In this document: in pieces, positions 10,324 to 19,823 of the stretch
How the letters are laid out: each line of letters starts with the position of its first letter
Numbering within the stretch: the stretch's first letter is position 1
Origin: Demequina oxidasica
GTDB taxonomy: Bacteria > Actinomycetota > Actinomycetes > Actinomycetales > Demequinaceae
DNA: 64,000 nucleotides
Direction of reading: 5' to 3'
NCBI RefSeq assembly: GCF_000975115.1
Contig: NZ_BBRE01000002.1
Span: forward strand, 186,001-250,000
Notes under the pieces: generated by a model
Seen by the model: the letters and a program-made list of their open reading frames with translations, nothing else
Told to the model about the DNA's origin: nothing
Databases searched by the model: none
Made by a program: the position numbers and the translations under genes

Positions 10324-12036
10324 TTACGTTAGCGCGCTGGAGCCAGGCAGTGTCAATGCGGAGTCGGCGAGTTCATGGTCCGGCTTTGCGTCGGCCAGCA
10401 GCTCTTCGATGGGAAGCGAGTGCCCAAACAGGAACCCCTGACCGTAGCTCCATCCATGCTTACGAGCGATCGAATACTGGGCCTCGGTTTCGATGCCTTC
10501 GATGATTCCGTACATGTCGAGCGAAGTTGTCAGGCTTGCCATGGCTGTCGAGATCCGGTCACCAGTTGACCTGTCACCAAGTCGCAACGTGAACTCTCGC
10601 GCAAGCTTGAGCCCGGCGACAGGATTCTGGAGGACAGAGGACAACGACGAATAGCCGGTGCCGAAGTCGTCGATCAAGAGGTCGATCCCCATGGCCGTGA
10701 GCCTGGCCAGATCGGAGTGTTCGGCAGGGGTTGCCGCGAGCATGCCAGTCTCAGTGATCTCGAGTCCGAGGCGGTCGGGACTTACTCCGGTCGCGTCCAG
10801 CGCAGACGCCACCACTCGGGTGAGGTTCGCGCTACCAATTTGCCGTGTCGAGACGTTGACGAAAACCTTGCCCTTGAACTCGGGGTACGAGGCGATGAGG
10901 CCGCATGCGTCCAGCAGGACGAGTCGACCGAGTTCAATGACCAGGTTCGCGGCTTCGCACACATCGATGAAGTCTTGCGGCATCAATAGGCCGCGCGTGG
11001 GGTGCTGCCAGCGGACCAGAGCCTCGTACGCCACCACCTCGCGGGTACCAAGGTCCACTACGGGCTGATAGTGGACCCGCAGTTGGCCCTCGGCGATCGC
11101 GAGGCGGAGCTCCGCCTCGACTGACAGTCGCGATAGGGCCTTGGCGTGCAGGTCCTCCCGGAAGACTTCCGATCCGGCGCGTCCTGCTTGCTTCGCGGCG
11201 AACATGGCGAGGTCGGCCCGGCGCACTAGCCCTTCAGCGCCTAGGCCAACATCGGCCAGCGCTATGCCGGTGCTGATGGTGACCCGCACTTCATGGCCGC
11301 CCACGACCAGAGGTTCTTGCACCGCATCGGTGATCACGGCGAGGAGTCCCTGCGCGGCGTTCTCAGTGAGGATGGCGTCGAGTACCACTACAAACTCGTC
11401 ACCGCCGAGGCGGGCCACGACGTCGGTGGGACGCACGGAATCCCGTATCCGCCGTGCCACTTCAATGATCGCATCGTCGCCTGCCTCATGTCCGAAGGAA
11501 TCGTTGATGAGCTTGAAGTGGTCGATGTCGATGAACAGCACTGCTACCGGCGCGGTATTCCCGGTGCGGGAGAGGGCTGCGGTGAGCAACTCGACCAATC
11601 GGGACCGGTTGGGTAGACCCGTCAAGTGGTCGTATTGGGCTCGGTGTTCGAGGAGCTCCTTGGTGCGCCGCACTTCGGTGACGTCTTCGATCTGAATGAT
11701 GCATGTATGGCGACCTGACGCGGCATCATGAGCGACGTCAGAGACGGTGACGCGGGTCCACACGGTGTCGCCATTGTGGTGTAACAGTCGCTTTTGTGCC
11801 TGGTAATAGGGCATAGAGCCTGAGGCGACCGCGGTCATCATCTCGCGGTCGCGCTGTAGATCGTCGGGGTGCGTGTATGTGGAGTAGTGCGCTCCGACCA
11901 CATCCGCGCTCTCACGGCCCAGGATGCGTGCAAATGCGTCATTAAGCGCGATAAAGGTGCCCGCGTCGTCAACAAGCGCCATGCCAATGGGCGAGTCTCT
12001 AAAGATTGAGCGGAAAAGGTCATCGTCGTGCGTCAT
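10324..12036 (-). CDS. PAS-GGDEF-EAL cyclic-di-GMP turnover protein
   Basis: 570 aa with three cytoplasmic domains: PAS at about 5-125, GGDEF at about 130-295 with an intact RLGGDEF (GGDEF at 211-215), and EAL at about 305-555 with YEALVRW (EAL 338-340) and DDFGTGYSSL. Both catalytic cores look complete, so it could make or degrade cyclic di-GMP, with PAS as sensor. No membrane helix is seen. I chose the ATG at 12036, preceded by a GGGGG ribosome site; upstream codons in frame are not PAS-like. It is divergent from lepA and lies 6 bp upstream of the PemK-like gene, so they may be co-transcribed. Confidence 0.93.
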   Translation of the reverse strand: MTHDDDLFRSIFRDSPIGMALVDDAGTFIALNDAFARILGRESADVVGAHYSTYTHPDDLQRDREMMTAVASGSMPYYQAQKRLLHHNGDTVWTRVTVSDVAHDAASGRHTCIIQIEDVTEVRRTKELLEHRAQYDHLTGLPNRSRLVELLTAALSRTGNTAPVAVLFIDIDHFKLINDSFGHEAGDDAIIEVARRIRDSVRPTDVVARLGGDEFVVVLDAILTENAAQGLLAVITDAVQEPLVVGGHEVRVTISTGIALADVGLGAEGLVRRADLAMFAAKQAGRAGSEVFREDLHAKALSRLSVEAELRLAIAEGQLRVHYQPVVDLGTREVVAYEALVRWQHPTRGLLMPQDFIDVCEAANLVIELGRLVLLDACGLIASYPEFKGKVFVNVSTRQIGSANLTRVVASALDATGVSPDRLGLEITETGMLAATPAEHSDLARLTAMGIDLLIDDFGTGYSSLSSVLQNPVAGLKLAREFTLRLGDRSTGDRISTAMASLTTSLDMYGIIEGIETEAQYSIARKHGWSYGQGFLFGHSLPIEELLADAKPDHELADSALTLPGSSALT

Positions 12037-12098
12037 CTGTCCCCCGGTTTCAGAAAGTGCGGCGCCATTGCGTTTGCGGCCGTAGTCAAACGTCGTTA

Positions 12099-12126
12099 TT
12101 GACCTATGCGGCCCTCGCACTATGTA
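12099..12126 (+). promoter_or_regulatory. lepA: Candidate promoter for lepA
   Basis: TTGACC at 12099-12104 and TATGTA at 12121-12126 are separated by 16 bp and point toward lepA, whose GTG start is 88 bp downstream. This is the only near-consensus pair I see in the 177-bp divergent interval. Assignment is by eye. Confidence 0.4.
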
Positions 12127-12213
12127 TCGGCACGCGCGAGCCGCGCATGAGTGTGCTGATTCGTGGGACGATAGGGGCTTGCCTCCGCCCCCATTCAAGG
12201 AATAGCCACCACA

Positions 12214-14067
12214 GTGTCACTTGACCCTCGCATTCAGCCTGCCTCGACTGACCCGAGTCTGATCCGCAATTTCTGCATTATTGCGCACATCGACCACGGC
12301 AAGTCCACTCTGGCTGACCGCATGCTCGGTATTACCGGCGTGGTCAGCGAGCGCGCCTCCCGCGCGCAGTACCTGGACCGCATGGATATCGAGCGCGAGC
12401 GCGGCATCACCATTAAGTCTCAGGCCGTTCGCATGCCGTGGGAAGTAGAGGGCGGCGCTCACGCTCTCAACATGATTGACACCCCCGGACACGTGGACTT
12501 CAGTTACGAGGTATCCCGCTCACTCGCCGCTTGCGAGGGTGCCGTGCTGCTGGTGGACGCCGCGCAAGGCATCGAGGCGCAGACCCTTGCGAACCTCTAC
12601 CTGGCCATGGAAAACGACCTGGTCATCATCCCTGTGCTCAACAAGATTGACCTTCCGTCCGCCGACCCCGACCGCTATGCCGCGGAACTTGCTCAGCTCA
12701 TTGGCTGCGACGAGGAGGACGTGCTTCGCGTCAGCGGTAAGACCGGCGAGGGTGTGCCCGAGTTGCTCGACCGCGTGGTGCGCGACATTCCGCCGCCCGT
12801 GGGCGATGCATCGGCTCCTACCCGCGCCATGATCTTCGACTCGGTGTACGACACCTACCGCGGCGTGGTGACGTATATCCGCGTGATCGACGGGGCCCTC
12901 AAGCCCAAGGAAAAGATCGCAATGATGTCGACCCTCGCGACTCACGAGTTGCTCGAGATCGGCGTCATCAGCCCCGAGCCCGTGCCCACTAAGGGTCTGG
13001 GAGTCGGTGAGGTCGGCTACCTGATTACCGGAGTGAAGGACGTGCGCTTGTCCAAGGTGGGCGACACCGTCACCTTGGCGAACAACCGCGCCGCAGAGTC
13101 GCTTGGCGGCTACCGAGACCCGCGGCCGATGGTCTACTCGGGTCTTTTCCCGCTGGACGGCTCGGATTTCCCTATCCTGCGCGACGCCCTGGACAAGCTC
13201 CAGCTCAACGACGCCTCGCTGGTCTATGAGCCCGAGAGTTCGGTAGCGCTCGGGTTCGGCTTCCGTTGCGGCTACCTTGGGCTGCTTCACTTGGAGATCG
13301 TGCGTGACCGCCTCGAGCGCGAGTTCAACATCGACCTCATTTCCACCGCCCCCAACGTGGTCTATCAGGTCACCATGGACGACGGAAAAATTCATGAGGT
13401 TACGAACCCGTCTGAGTTCCCCGGCGGCAAGATTGCCGAGGTGCGCGAGCCGGTTGTTAAGGCATCCATCCTGGTACCCAGCGAGTTCATCGGCACAGTC
13501 ATGGAACTATGCCAGGAGCGTCGCGGCACCATGGGCACCATGAACTACCTCAGCGAGACGCGCGTGGAGATGCACTACACGCTGCCGCTCGCCGAGGTGG
13601 TCTTCGACTTCTTCGACCAGCTCAAGTCACGCACCAAGGGCTACGGCTCGCTCGACTACGAGCCCGACGGTGACCAGGCCGCGGATCTTGTCAAGGTAGA
13701 CATCCTGCTGCAGGGCGAGACCGTGGACGCCTTCAGCGCCGTGGTCCATAAGGATGCCGCGTATGCCTATGGACTGTCGATGGTGGGCAAACTCCGCAAG
13801 CTGATCGACCGTCAACAGTTCGAGATTCCCATCCAGGCCGCGGTCGGCGCGCGCGTGATTGCTCGCGAGACCATCAAGGCCATCCGCAAGGACGTGCTCG
13901 CCAAGTGCTATGGCGGTGACATCTCGCGCAAGCGCAAGCTGCTGGAAAAGCAGAAGGCCGGTAAGAAGCGCATGAAGAATATCGGCTCCGTTGAGGTCCC
14001 CCCGGAGGCGTTCATCGCCGCGCTGTCTACGTCCGACGACGGCTCCGACAAGGGCAAGAAGAAATAG
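12214..14067 (+). CDS. lepA: Elongation factor 4 (LepA)
   Basis: Ribosome-associated GTPase that assists translation and subunit biogenesis. It has 617 aa with G1 [10 protein letters not shown]3 DTPGHVDF and G4 NKID, and the family-specific C-terminal region with GKKRMKNIG. The GTG start at 12214 follows a CAAGGAA ribosome site. hemW starts 8 bp after its stop, so the two are an operon, as is usual in actinobacteria. Confidence 0.97.
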   Translation: MSLDPRIQPASTDPSLIRNFCIIAHIDHGKSTLADRMLGITGVVSERASRAQYLDRMDIERERGITIKSQAVRMPWEVEGGAHALNMIDTPGHVDFSYEVSRSLAACEGAVLLVDAAQGIEAQTLANLYLAMENDLVIIPVLNKIDLPSADPDRYAAELAQLIGCDEEDVLRVSGKTGEGVPELLDRVVRDIPPPVGDASAPTRAMIFDSVYDTYRGVVTYIRVIDGALKPKEKIAMMSTLATHELLEIGVISPEPVPTKGLGVGEVGYLITGVKDVRLSKVGDTVTLANNRAAESLGGYRDPRPMVYSGLFPLDGSDFPILRDALDKLQLNDASLVYEPESSVALGFGFRCGYLGLLHLEIVRDRLEREFNIDLISTAPNVVYQVTMDDGKIHEVTNPSEFPGGKIAEVREPVVKASILVPSEFIGTVMELCQERRGTMGTMNYLSETRVEMHYTLPLAEVVFDFFDQLKSRTKGYGSLDYEPDGDQAADLVKVDILLQGETVDAFSAVVHKDAAYAYGLSMVGKLRKLIDRQQFEIPIQAAVGARVIARETIKAIRKDVLAKCYGGDISRKRKLLEKQKAGKKRMKNIGSVEVPPEAFIAALSTSDDGSDKGKKK

Positions 14068-14075
14068 CGAAGCCG

Positions 14076-15227
14076 ATGCGCGACTTCGGGGTCTACATTC
14101 ACGTCCCGTTCTGCTCGGTCCGGTGTGGGTACTGCGACTTCAACACCTACGCCCCAGGGGAGGTCGAGGGCGCGACGCGAGAGGGTTACGTCGAAGCGGC
14201 ACTGGGGGAGATGGCTCAGGCCCACGTGGCGATGGCAGGCGACAGCCGTCCCGCGTCCACGGTGTTCTTTGGCGGCGGTACACCCACCATGCTCGACCCG
14301 ACCGCGCTCATCGCATTGCTCGATGGCGTCCGCGGTACCTGGGGAATCGCCCCAGGTGCCGAGATCTCCACTGAGGCAAATCCGGACTCGGTGAGTGCTG
14401 CCTCCCTGTCAGCCCTCGCATCGGCCGGCTTTACTCGGGTGAGCTTTGGAATGCAGTCTGCCGTCCCTCATGTGCTTAAGACGTTGGAGCGCACCCACAA
14501 CCCAGACAACGTCGCGAAGGCCGTCGGGTGGGCCAAGCAGGCGGGGCTCGCGGTCAGCCTGGACCTCATTTACGGCACGCCGGGGGAGTCGCTCGAGGAT
14601 TGGCAGTCGAGCCTCGACGCCGCGGTGATTCTCGAGCCTGACCATGTCAGCGCGTACGCCCTAGTCATCGAACCGGGCACCAAGATGGGTGCTCAACTGC
14701 GGCGCGGCGAGGTCGAGCCGGTCGATCTGGACACACAGGCGGACATGTACGAGGCCGCCGAGTCGCGCCTAGCGGCGGCGGGATACCGTTGGTACGAGGT
14801 GAGCAACTGGGCGCGCGTTCCAGAGCAGGCCTGCCGGCACAACCTCGCCTATTGGCGTAGCCAGGACTGGTGGGGGATTGGCCCCGGCGCGCACAGCTAT
14901 TTGGGTCCCCGTGTAGGCGCTACTGCTGAACGGTGGTGGAATGTGAAGCACCCGCGCGCGTACGCGGCGCGCATTGGCGCCGGTCAGAGCCCCGAACAGG
15001 AGCGCGAGCCACTGAGCGCCAACGACCTCGCGCTGGAGTCGGTCATGCTTCAGATCCGACTGGCAGAGGGAATCCCGCGTGAGGCGGTCGCCGCAGACAA
15101 GACCGGGCAGATTGCGGCGCTCATCGGCGACGGTTTACTCGACGGCCGAGCCGCGCTCGCGGGCCGACTAGTACTGACGATGCGCGGGCGGCTGCTCGCC
15201 GACGCCGCTGTTCGCGCGCTGACCTAA
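14076..15227 (+). CDS. hemW: HemW, radical SAM heme chaperone-like protein
   Basis: 383 aa with the radical SAM cysteine motif CSVRCGYC (CxxxCxxC) near residues 12-19, FFGGGTPT for SAM binding, and the HemW C-terminal domain. HemW is related to oxygen-independent coproporphyrinogen III oxidase HemN but acts as a heme-binding chaperone. True HemN has a further Cys (CxxxCxxCxC); here the motif continues D-F-N, which favours HemW. It lies directly downstream of lepA. Confidence 0.93.
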   Translation: MRDFGVYIHVPFCSVRCGYCDFNTYAPGEVEGATREGYVEAALGEMAQAHVAMAGDSRPASTVFFGGGTPTMLDPTALIALLDGVRGTWGIAPGAEISTEANPDSVSAASLSALASAGFTRVSFGMQSAVPHVLKTLERTHNPDNVAKAVGWAKQAGLAVSLDLIYGTPGESLEDWQSSLDAAVILEPDHVSAYALVIEPGTKMGAQLRRGEVEPVDLDTQADMYEAAESRLAAAGYRWYEVSNWARVPEQACRHNLAYWRSQDWWGIGPGAHSYLGPRVGATAERWWNVKHPRAYAARIGAGQSPEQEREPLSANDLALESVMLQIRLAEGIPREAVAADKTGQIAALIGDGLLDGRAALAGRLVLTMRGRLLADAAVRALT

Positions 15228-15269
15228 GATCCTCGGTCAGCGCGCCGCATCGCTCCCGGTCGTCACCTT

Positions 15270-15698
15270 CTACTTCACGAAGGGTATCGCGAGGGGGATC
15301 TTGTAGTACTCGCCGCGTTGCGCCGCGGTGCCTGCCATGAACGAGATCACGACCGAGAAGATCCAGTACGCAATGAAAAGCGGAATAGTGACGAAGAGCC
15401 CGATGAATAGCGTCACGATGCCGAGGACCACCGCTGCGATACCCGCCACGATCGTGGTCAGCTGAAGGTTGAGATTCTGCTTGCCGTGCCAGTCAACGAG
15501 CGCGCTGCGTTCCCGGTACATGAGCCACATGATGAGAGGAACCACAAAGCTGAGCGTTCCGGCAGACAGGATTGCGGCGATCGCGGCGGCAAAGTGAATC
15601 CACATCGAGACGGTGCGGGCCTCCGACTCGTACATGGGGATCGGTGGTGCGGGGTGAGGCGGCGTCGGGTTCTGAGAATCATGTGGTGTGTCGGTCAT
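15270..15698 (-). CDS. DUF4870 membrane protein 1
   Basis: Small integral membrane protein of unknown role, 142 aa from the ATG at 15698. A proline-rich N-terminal tail (about 25 residues) is followed by three to four hydrophobic helices and the DUF4870 signature region around IMWLMYRERSALVDWHGKQ. An upstream in-frame start at 15734 would add a cysteine-free basic tail that lies inside a terminator and is unlikely. A paralogue lies 91 bp upstream on the same strand. Confidence 0.8.
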   Translation of the reverse strand: MTDTPHDSQNPTPPHPAPPIPMYESEARTVSMWIHFAAAIAAILSAGTLSFVVPLIMWLMYRERSALVDWHGKQNLNLQLTTIVAGIAAVVLGIVTLFIGLFVTIPLFIAYWIFSVVISFMAGTAAQRGEYYKIPLAIPFVK

Positions 15699-15722
15699 GC
15701 CACGAGCGTGCCACGAAACACC

Positions 15723-15757
15723 AAAGCCCCGCATCCTTCCGAGGAGGGATACGGGGC
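15723..15757 (-). terminator. Rho-independent terminator after DUF4870 gene 2
   Basis: On the minus strand a GCCCCGTATCC/GGATGCGGGGC stem, imperfect at one base, is followed by TTT. It separates the two DUF4870 genes, which are therefore probably separate transcripts. Confidence 0.8.
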
Positions 15758-15789
15758 CCTGGTTGGCCTCAGGGTGGTGAGTAAGGGTG

Positions 15790-16188
15790 TTACTTCACCA
15801 GGTTGAGGTTGAACGGGTACTTGTAGGCCTGGCCCTTGTTCGCGGCCATTGCGCCCTGGATGCCGAAGATCAGCGCAACAACGACGGTACCGAGCCACAG
15901 GAGGGGGGAAAGAATCCACCCAATGATCGGAATCACGCTCAGGATGACTGAGGCGAAGTAGCCGATCGAGACCAGGATTCCGAAGTTCAGGGCCTTCTTG
16001 CCCTCGGTGTCGGTGAACTGGCTCTGGTCCTTGCCTACCAGCCAAATGATGAGCGGAATGAGGAACCCGGTAACAACCACAGCGTGAGCAATCGTGGCCA
16101 TCGTGTTGGGGTTCGTGCTCGAGGAGCCTGCGGGCTGACCGGCGGGCTGCTGAGGCTGCTCGGGAGGGGGAGGGGTGCTGTCAGTCAT
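15790..16188 (-). CDS. DUF4870 membrane protein 2
   Basis: 132 aa from the ATG at 16188, which has a CTGGAGAAA ribosome site 5 bp upstream. It has a Pro/Gln/Gly-rich N-terminal tail (about 30 residues) and then three membrane helices, with the family segment LIIWLVGKDQSQFTDTEGKKALNF. It is paralogous to the gene at 15270-15698 in domain order (tail, helices, short polar C-terminus ending near YKYPF). Function is unknown. The pair sits between hemW and hrcA, where many relatives of this organism have no gene. Confidence 0.8.
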   Translation of the reverse strand: MTDSTPPPPEQPQQPAGQPAGSSSTNPNTMATIAHAVVVTGFLIPLIIWLVGKDQSQFTDTEGKKALNFGILVSIGYFASVILSVIPIIGWILSPLLWLGTVVVALIFGIQGAMAANKGQAYKYPFNLNLVK

Positions 16189-16429
16189 GGTTTTTCTCCA
16201 GTGCGTAGTCGAGATGGACGTAAAGCTGGTCCGCCTCGCCGGCAGCCGCGATTTGTCTGGACACATTGAGAACGCGACGGCGAGGACTTCCAACCCCTCC
16301 AATGTAGCGATAAAGGCCCAGCAAAGTACAGAAGTAGGCGTGGGGCGGGTCGTCTCCAGGTGTCGATGGGGTCCGTTTTGCGCGGCAATCCCTCTCGTGT
16401 GGGGCCGCAGCGTGCCGCCGATGACACGG

Positions 16430-16461
16430 TAGAATTGGCACTCGGGCGCGTCGAGTGCCAG
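16430..16461 (+). promoter_or_regulatory. hrcA: CIRCE operator overlapping the hrcA promoter -10
   Basis: The inverted repeat TTGGCACTC (16435-16443), a 9-nt spacer, and GAGTGCCAG (16453-16461) fits the CIRCE consensus TTAGCACTC-N9-GAGTGCTAA, with the exact N9 spacing. A TAGAAT -10-like hexamer at 16430-16435 abuts it. CIRCE is the HrcA binding site, so hrcA-dnaJ is expected to be autoregulated and derepressed on heat shock. The interval 16189-16429 upstream shows nothing else I can support. Confidence 0.9.
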
Positions 16462-16536
16462 CGGGCCATTGCCCGCATGCGCACATGTGACGCCCTACTA
16501 CCTAGCCGATGACTATGCGCCGACGGGAGGCAAGCC

Positions 16537-17550
16537 ATGACCGATGACCGCCGCCGTGCCGTCCTGCACGCGATCGTCGAGGGGTACGTCTCGACCTCCG
16601 AACCCGTTGGGTCTAAGGCGTTGTCGACCCGCCAGGAACTTGGTGTTTCACCTGCGACGATTCGCAACGACATGGCGGCCCTCGAGGAAGAGGGGCTGAT
16701 CGCTCAGCCGCACACGTCTGCTGGGCGCATCCCCACTGACAAGGGGTACCGCTCTTTTGTCGATCACGTCGCGGCATCGGCGCTGCAAGACTCGCAGAAG
16801 CGAGCCATCACGACGTTCCTCTCAGACGCGGTTGACGTCAACGATGTGGTCGAGCGTTCGGTGCGCCTGCTGAGTCAGCTGACCCGTCAGGTTGCTGTGG
16901 TGCAGTACCCGTCGGTTCGTGAGAGTGCAGTGCGTCGCGTGGAATTGGTGCGCATGGGTGCCGAGCGTGCGCTCGCGGTGGTGGTTTCCGCCGATGCTCG
17001 GGTAGAGCAGGCGACCATCGCATTGGGCGAGGACCCGAGCGAGCAAGAGTTCGAACGTCTGGCGCGTGAGGTGAACCAAGTCTCCGTGACGGCCACGCCT
17101 TCCTCACTTCAAGGTGACCTGGACGCGTGGGCAGCCCATGACGGTCAACCTGACTGGGCCGCCTCACTTGCGGCGGCGGTAGCAAAGTCCGCCCGTGGCG
17201 GTACGGTGGAGCGCGTAGTTTTTGCCGGTACCGCAAACCTTGCGAGAGCAGGCACGGACTTCGAGGCGGACGCCATGGGGTCAGTGCTTGATGCCCTTGA
17301 GGAACAAGTTGTGCTGTTGCGGTTGTTACACGAGATGACCGGGCAGAGCCAGGACGTGGCGGTGCGCATCGGTTCGGAGACTCAACACGAGTCTCTCGCG
17401 CGCACGTCGATTGTTGCCGCAGGGTATGGAGCCGACAATGGCGGCCTGTCCCTGTTGGGCGCGTTAGGACCAACTCGAATGGATTACCCAGGGACGATGG
17501 CCGCGGTACGCGCCGTCGCCCGCTATTTGTCGAAGGTTGTGGAAGCTTAA
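16537..17550 (+). CDS. hrcA: Heat-inducible transcription repressor HrcA
   Basis: Represses class I heat-shock genes by binding CIRCE. It has 337 aa with an N-terminal winged helix (EGYVSTSEPVGSKALS, then VSPATIRNDMAALEEEGLIAQPHTSAGRIPTDKGYR-type segment) and the C-terminal HrcA dimer/inserted domain. The ATG start is preceded by GGGAGG. dnaJ begins at the next base after its stop. No grpE or dnaK is in this operon. Confidence 0.96.
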   Translation: MTDDRRRAVLHAIVEGYVSTSEPVGSKALSTRQELGVSPATIRNDMAALEEEGLIAQPHTSAGRIPTDKGYRSFVDHVAASALQDSQKRAITTFLSDAVDVNDVVERSVRLLSQLTRQVAVVQYPSVRESAVRRVELVRMGAERALAVVVSADARVEQATIALGEDPSEQEFERLAREVNQVSVTATPSSLQGDLDAWAAHDGQPDWAASLAAAVAKSARGGTVERVVFAGTANLARAGTDFEADAMGSVLDALEEQVVLLRLLHEMTGQSQDVAVRIGSETQHESLARTSIVAAGYGADNGGLSLLGALGPTRMDYPGTMAAVRAVARYLSKVVEA

Positions 17551-18678
17551 GTGAACGACTACTACTCCGTCTTGGGCGTCCCCCGCGACGCGACCGAGGC
17601 TGACATCAAGAAGGCCTACCGCAAGCTTGCGCGGGAGTTTCACCCCGACGTGGCCGGACCCGGCGGCGAGGCACGCTTTAAGGAAGTGGGCGCGGCGTAC
17701 GAGGTGCTCGGTAACTCTGACAAGCGCGCGCAATACGACCGCGGTGTCGACCCCCGTGGTGGACACAGCGGCCAAAATGCAGGCCCACAGGGATTTGGCT
17801 TTGAGGATATCTTCGAGTCATTCTTTGGCGGCGGTCAGCAGCAGCGTCGTGGCCCCGCTAGCCGCATGCAGCGCGGTGGAGACACCCTCGTGTCCGCGGA
17901 AATCACGCTGGACGAGGCAGTCTTTGGCGTCAAACGCGAAGTTCAAGTGGATCTTGCCGACACGTGTGGCACCTGCAAGGGCACGTGCTGCGCACCCGGA
18001 ACCTCGCCTCAGCAGTGCCGCCAGTGCAACGGCCAGGGCCAGGTGCAGCGCATGGCGCGGTCCTTGCTCGGAAACGTCATGACCACGTCGCCGTGCCCCG
18101 TGTGCGGCGGCTACGGCTCGACCATTCCGCAGCCTTGTGGCGAGTGCTCCGGCCAGGGGCGCACGCACTCGCGTCACACCATCTCCGTCGACATCCCCGC
18201 GGGTGTCGAGACGGGTACGCGCATCCGCATGTCTAACTCGGGCGACGCGGGCGTTGCCGGCGGCCCCAAGGGCGACCTGTACATCGAGATCCGCGAGAAG
18301 GCCCACCCTACGTTCGAGCGCCAGGGATTCGACATTCACTGCACGTTGCATGTGCCGATGACAGCGGCGGCGCTCGGCACCGTCATGGGCATCGATACGT
18401 TCGACGGCGCTCAGGATGTCGAGGTGCGTGCCGGTACGCATTCCGGCTCGACAGTGAAGCTCAAGGGCCTAGGCGTCGGACGCCTTCAGCGATCCGGGCG
18501 CGGAGACCTGCTCGTTCACCTCGACGTGCAGACCCCCACCGACATGACCGATGAGCAGACTGAGCTGCTCCGCCAGCTCGCGGCACTGCGTGGCGAGGAG
18601 ATGCCGGAGGCCCACATGGCGCCCATCGGTGGGGGAGTTTTCTCTCGGCTTCGCGACGCCTTCATGGGTCGCGCGTAG
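17551..18678 (+). CDS. dnaJ: Chaperone DnaJ (type I Hsp40)
   Basis: Co-chaperone that delivers clients to DnaK and stimulates its ATPase. It has 375 aa with a J domain and HPD motif (residues 31-33), a short Gly/Phe region, a zinc-binding cysteine region, and C-terminal substrate domains. GTG start directly follows the hrcA stop. The first zinc motif reads CGTCKGTC instead of CxxCxGxG, so its last glycine is a cysteine; the other three repeats (CRQCNGQG, CPVCGGYG, CGECSGQG) are normal. This is the usual second DnaJ of actinobacteria that pairs with hrcA. Confidence 0.95.
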   Translation: MNDYYSVLGVPRDATEADIKKAYRKLAREFHPDVAGPGGEARFKEVGAAYEVLGNSDKRAQYDRGVDPRGGHSGQNAGPQGFGFEDIFESFFGGGQQQRRGPASRMQRGGDTLVSAEITLDEAVFGVKREVQVDLADTCGTCKGTCCAPGTSPQQCRQCNGQGQVQRMARSLLGNVMTTSPCPVCGGYGSTIPQPCGECSGQGRTHSRHTISVDIPAGVETGTRIRMSNSGDAGVAGGPKGDLYIEIREKAHPTFERQGFDIHCTLHVPMTAAALGTVMGIDTFDGAQDVEVRAGTHSGSTVKLKGLGVGRLQRSGRGDLLVHLDVQTPTDMTDEQTELLRQLAALRGEEMPEAHMAPIGGGVFSRLRDAFMGRA

Positions 18679-18693
18679 CGTCCTGAGTTGTTC

Positions 18694-19482
18694 ATGAGCG
18701 CACCGGTTTTCATCTGCCCCGCAGCGGCCGATGCTGTGGTGGGCTCCGTCATTGAGGTCTCCGGCGAAGAGGCTCGCCACGCGGTCACAGTGCAGCGGCG
18801 ACTAGTAGGTGAGGCTGTGGACCTCGTTGATGGCACCGGTGCTCGCGCAAGTGGACGCATCGTTGAAATCGGGGACTCTCGCATGACGGTAGAGGTCGCT
18901 GAGGTGTCTCGCGACGCTGATCCGGAGATCGTGCTCGTGCAGGCGCTCGCCAAGGGCGGGCGTGACGAGCAGGCCATTGAAGCGGCGACAGAGCTAGGTG
19001 TGACCCGAGTGGTGCCGTGGGCGGCCGAGCGATCGATAGTGCAATGGCGCGGCACGAAGGTGAGCAAGGCTCGCGCACGGTGGCTATCTCTCGTCACCGC
19101 CGCGACCAAGCAGTCCCGTCGTGCGTTGATCCCCACGGTGGAGACCCTCGCCTCGACCAAGCAGTTGGCTCAGCTCGTCTCGACAGCGACCGGTGAAGGT
19201 GCACGGGTGCTCGTCTTGCACGAGGTGGCGGCGACGCCCATCGTCGATCTCGATTGGGAGGGCGGCACCGACGTGCCGGTCTGGATGATCGTTGGGCCTG
19301 AGGGCGGAGTGTCTGATCACGAGCTCGACGTGCTCGGCCAAGCGGGCGCAGAGGCCGTCTTGCTCGGTCCCCACGTCCTGCGCGCATCGTCCGCCGGACC
19401 CGCCGCGATTGCCGCGCTTGCCGCAATACGCGGCACGTGGTCGACCCGTGTTGACGGGCGGGGCTTTACGCTAGAGGGATGA
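18694..19482 (+). CDS. rsmE: 16S rRNA (uracil-1498-N3)-methyltransferase
   Basis: Methylates U1498 of 16S rRNA. It has 262 aa from the ATG at 18694; a TTG two codons earlier is possible. It has an N-terminal PUA-like domain (GEEARHAVTVQRR) and a SPOUT fold with VGPEGGVSDHE and LGPHVLRASSAGPAA, which form the trefoil-knot SAM site. Its stop overlaps the ATG of the HIT gene (ATGA), so it is part of the dnaJ-rsmE-HIT-phoH-ybeY run. Confidence 0.94.
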   Translation: MSAPVFICPAAADAVVGSVIEVSGEEARHAVTVQRRLVGEAVDLVDGTGARASGRIVEIGDSRMTVEVAEVSRDADPEIVLVQALAKGGRDEQAIEAATELGVTRVVPWAAERSIVQWRGTKVSKARARWLSLVTAATKQSRRALIPTVETLASTKQLAQLVSTATGEGARVLVLHEVAATPIVDLDWEGGTDVPVWMIVGPEGGVSDHELDVLGQAGAEAVLLGPHVLRASSAGPAAIAALAAIRGTWSTRVDGRGFTLEG

Positions 19483-19823
19483 CCGACACTGACTGCTTGT
19501 TCTGCCGCATCGTCGCGGGAGAGATTCCTAGTGACAAGGTTGCGGAGACCGACACTGTGCTGGCGTTCCGCGACATCAATCCTGCCGCCCCCGTGCACGT
19601 CTTGGTGATACCTAAGACCCATTCACCGAACATCACCGCACTCGCGGCTACGCACCCGGACCTGATCGCCGACATGGCGGCTGTTGCCCAGATGGTGGCG
19701 GACGACGAATGCGGCGGACAATACCGCTGGATCTTCAATACGGGACCCACTGCCGGGCAGTCTGTTTTTCACGTCCACGGCCACGTCATCGGCGGCAAGG
19801 ACCTTGGATGGAGCCCCGCGTGA
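19479..19823 (+). CDS. HIT-family nucleotide-binding hydrolase (HINT-like)
   Basis: 114 aa with [13 protein letters not shown] at the N-terminus (zinc-type CxxC) and the histidine triad HVHGHVI near the C-terminus, preceded by AGQSVFH. HINT proteins hydrolyse phosphoramidates of AMP; the physiological substrate is not predictable. The start overlaps the rsmE stop and its stop overlaps the phoH GTG start. The family is sure. Confidence 0.92.
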   Translation: MTDTDCLFCRIVAGEIPSDKVAETDTVLAFRDINPAAPVHVLVIPKTHSPNITALAATHPDLIADMAAVAQMVADDECGGQYRWIFNTGPTAGQSVFHVHGHVIGGKDLGWSPA

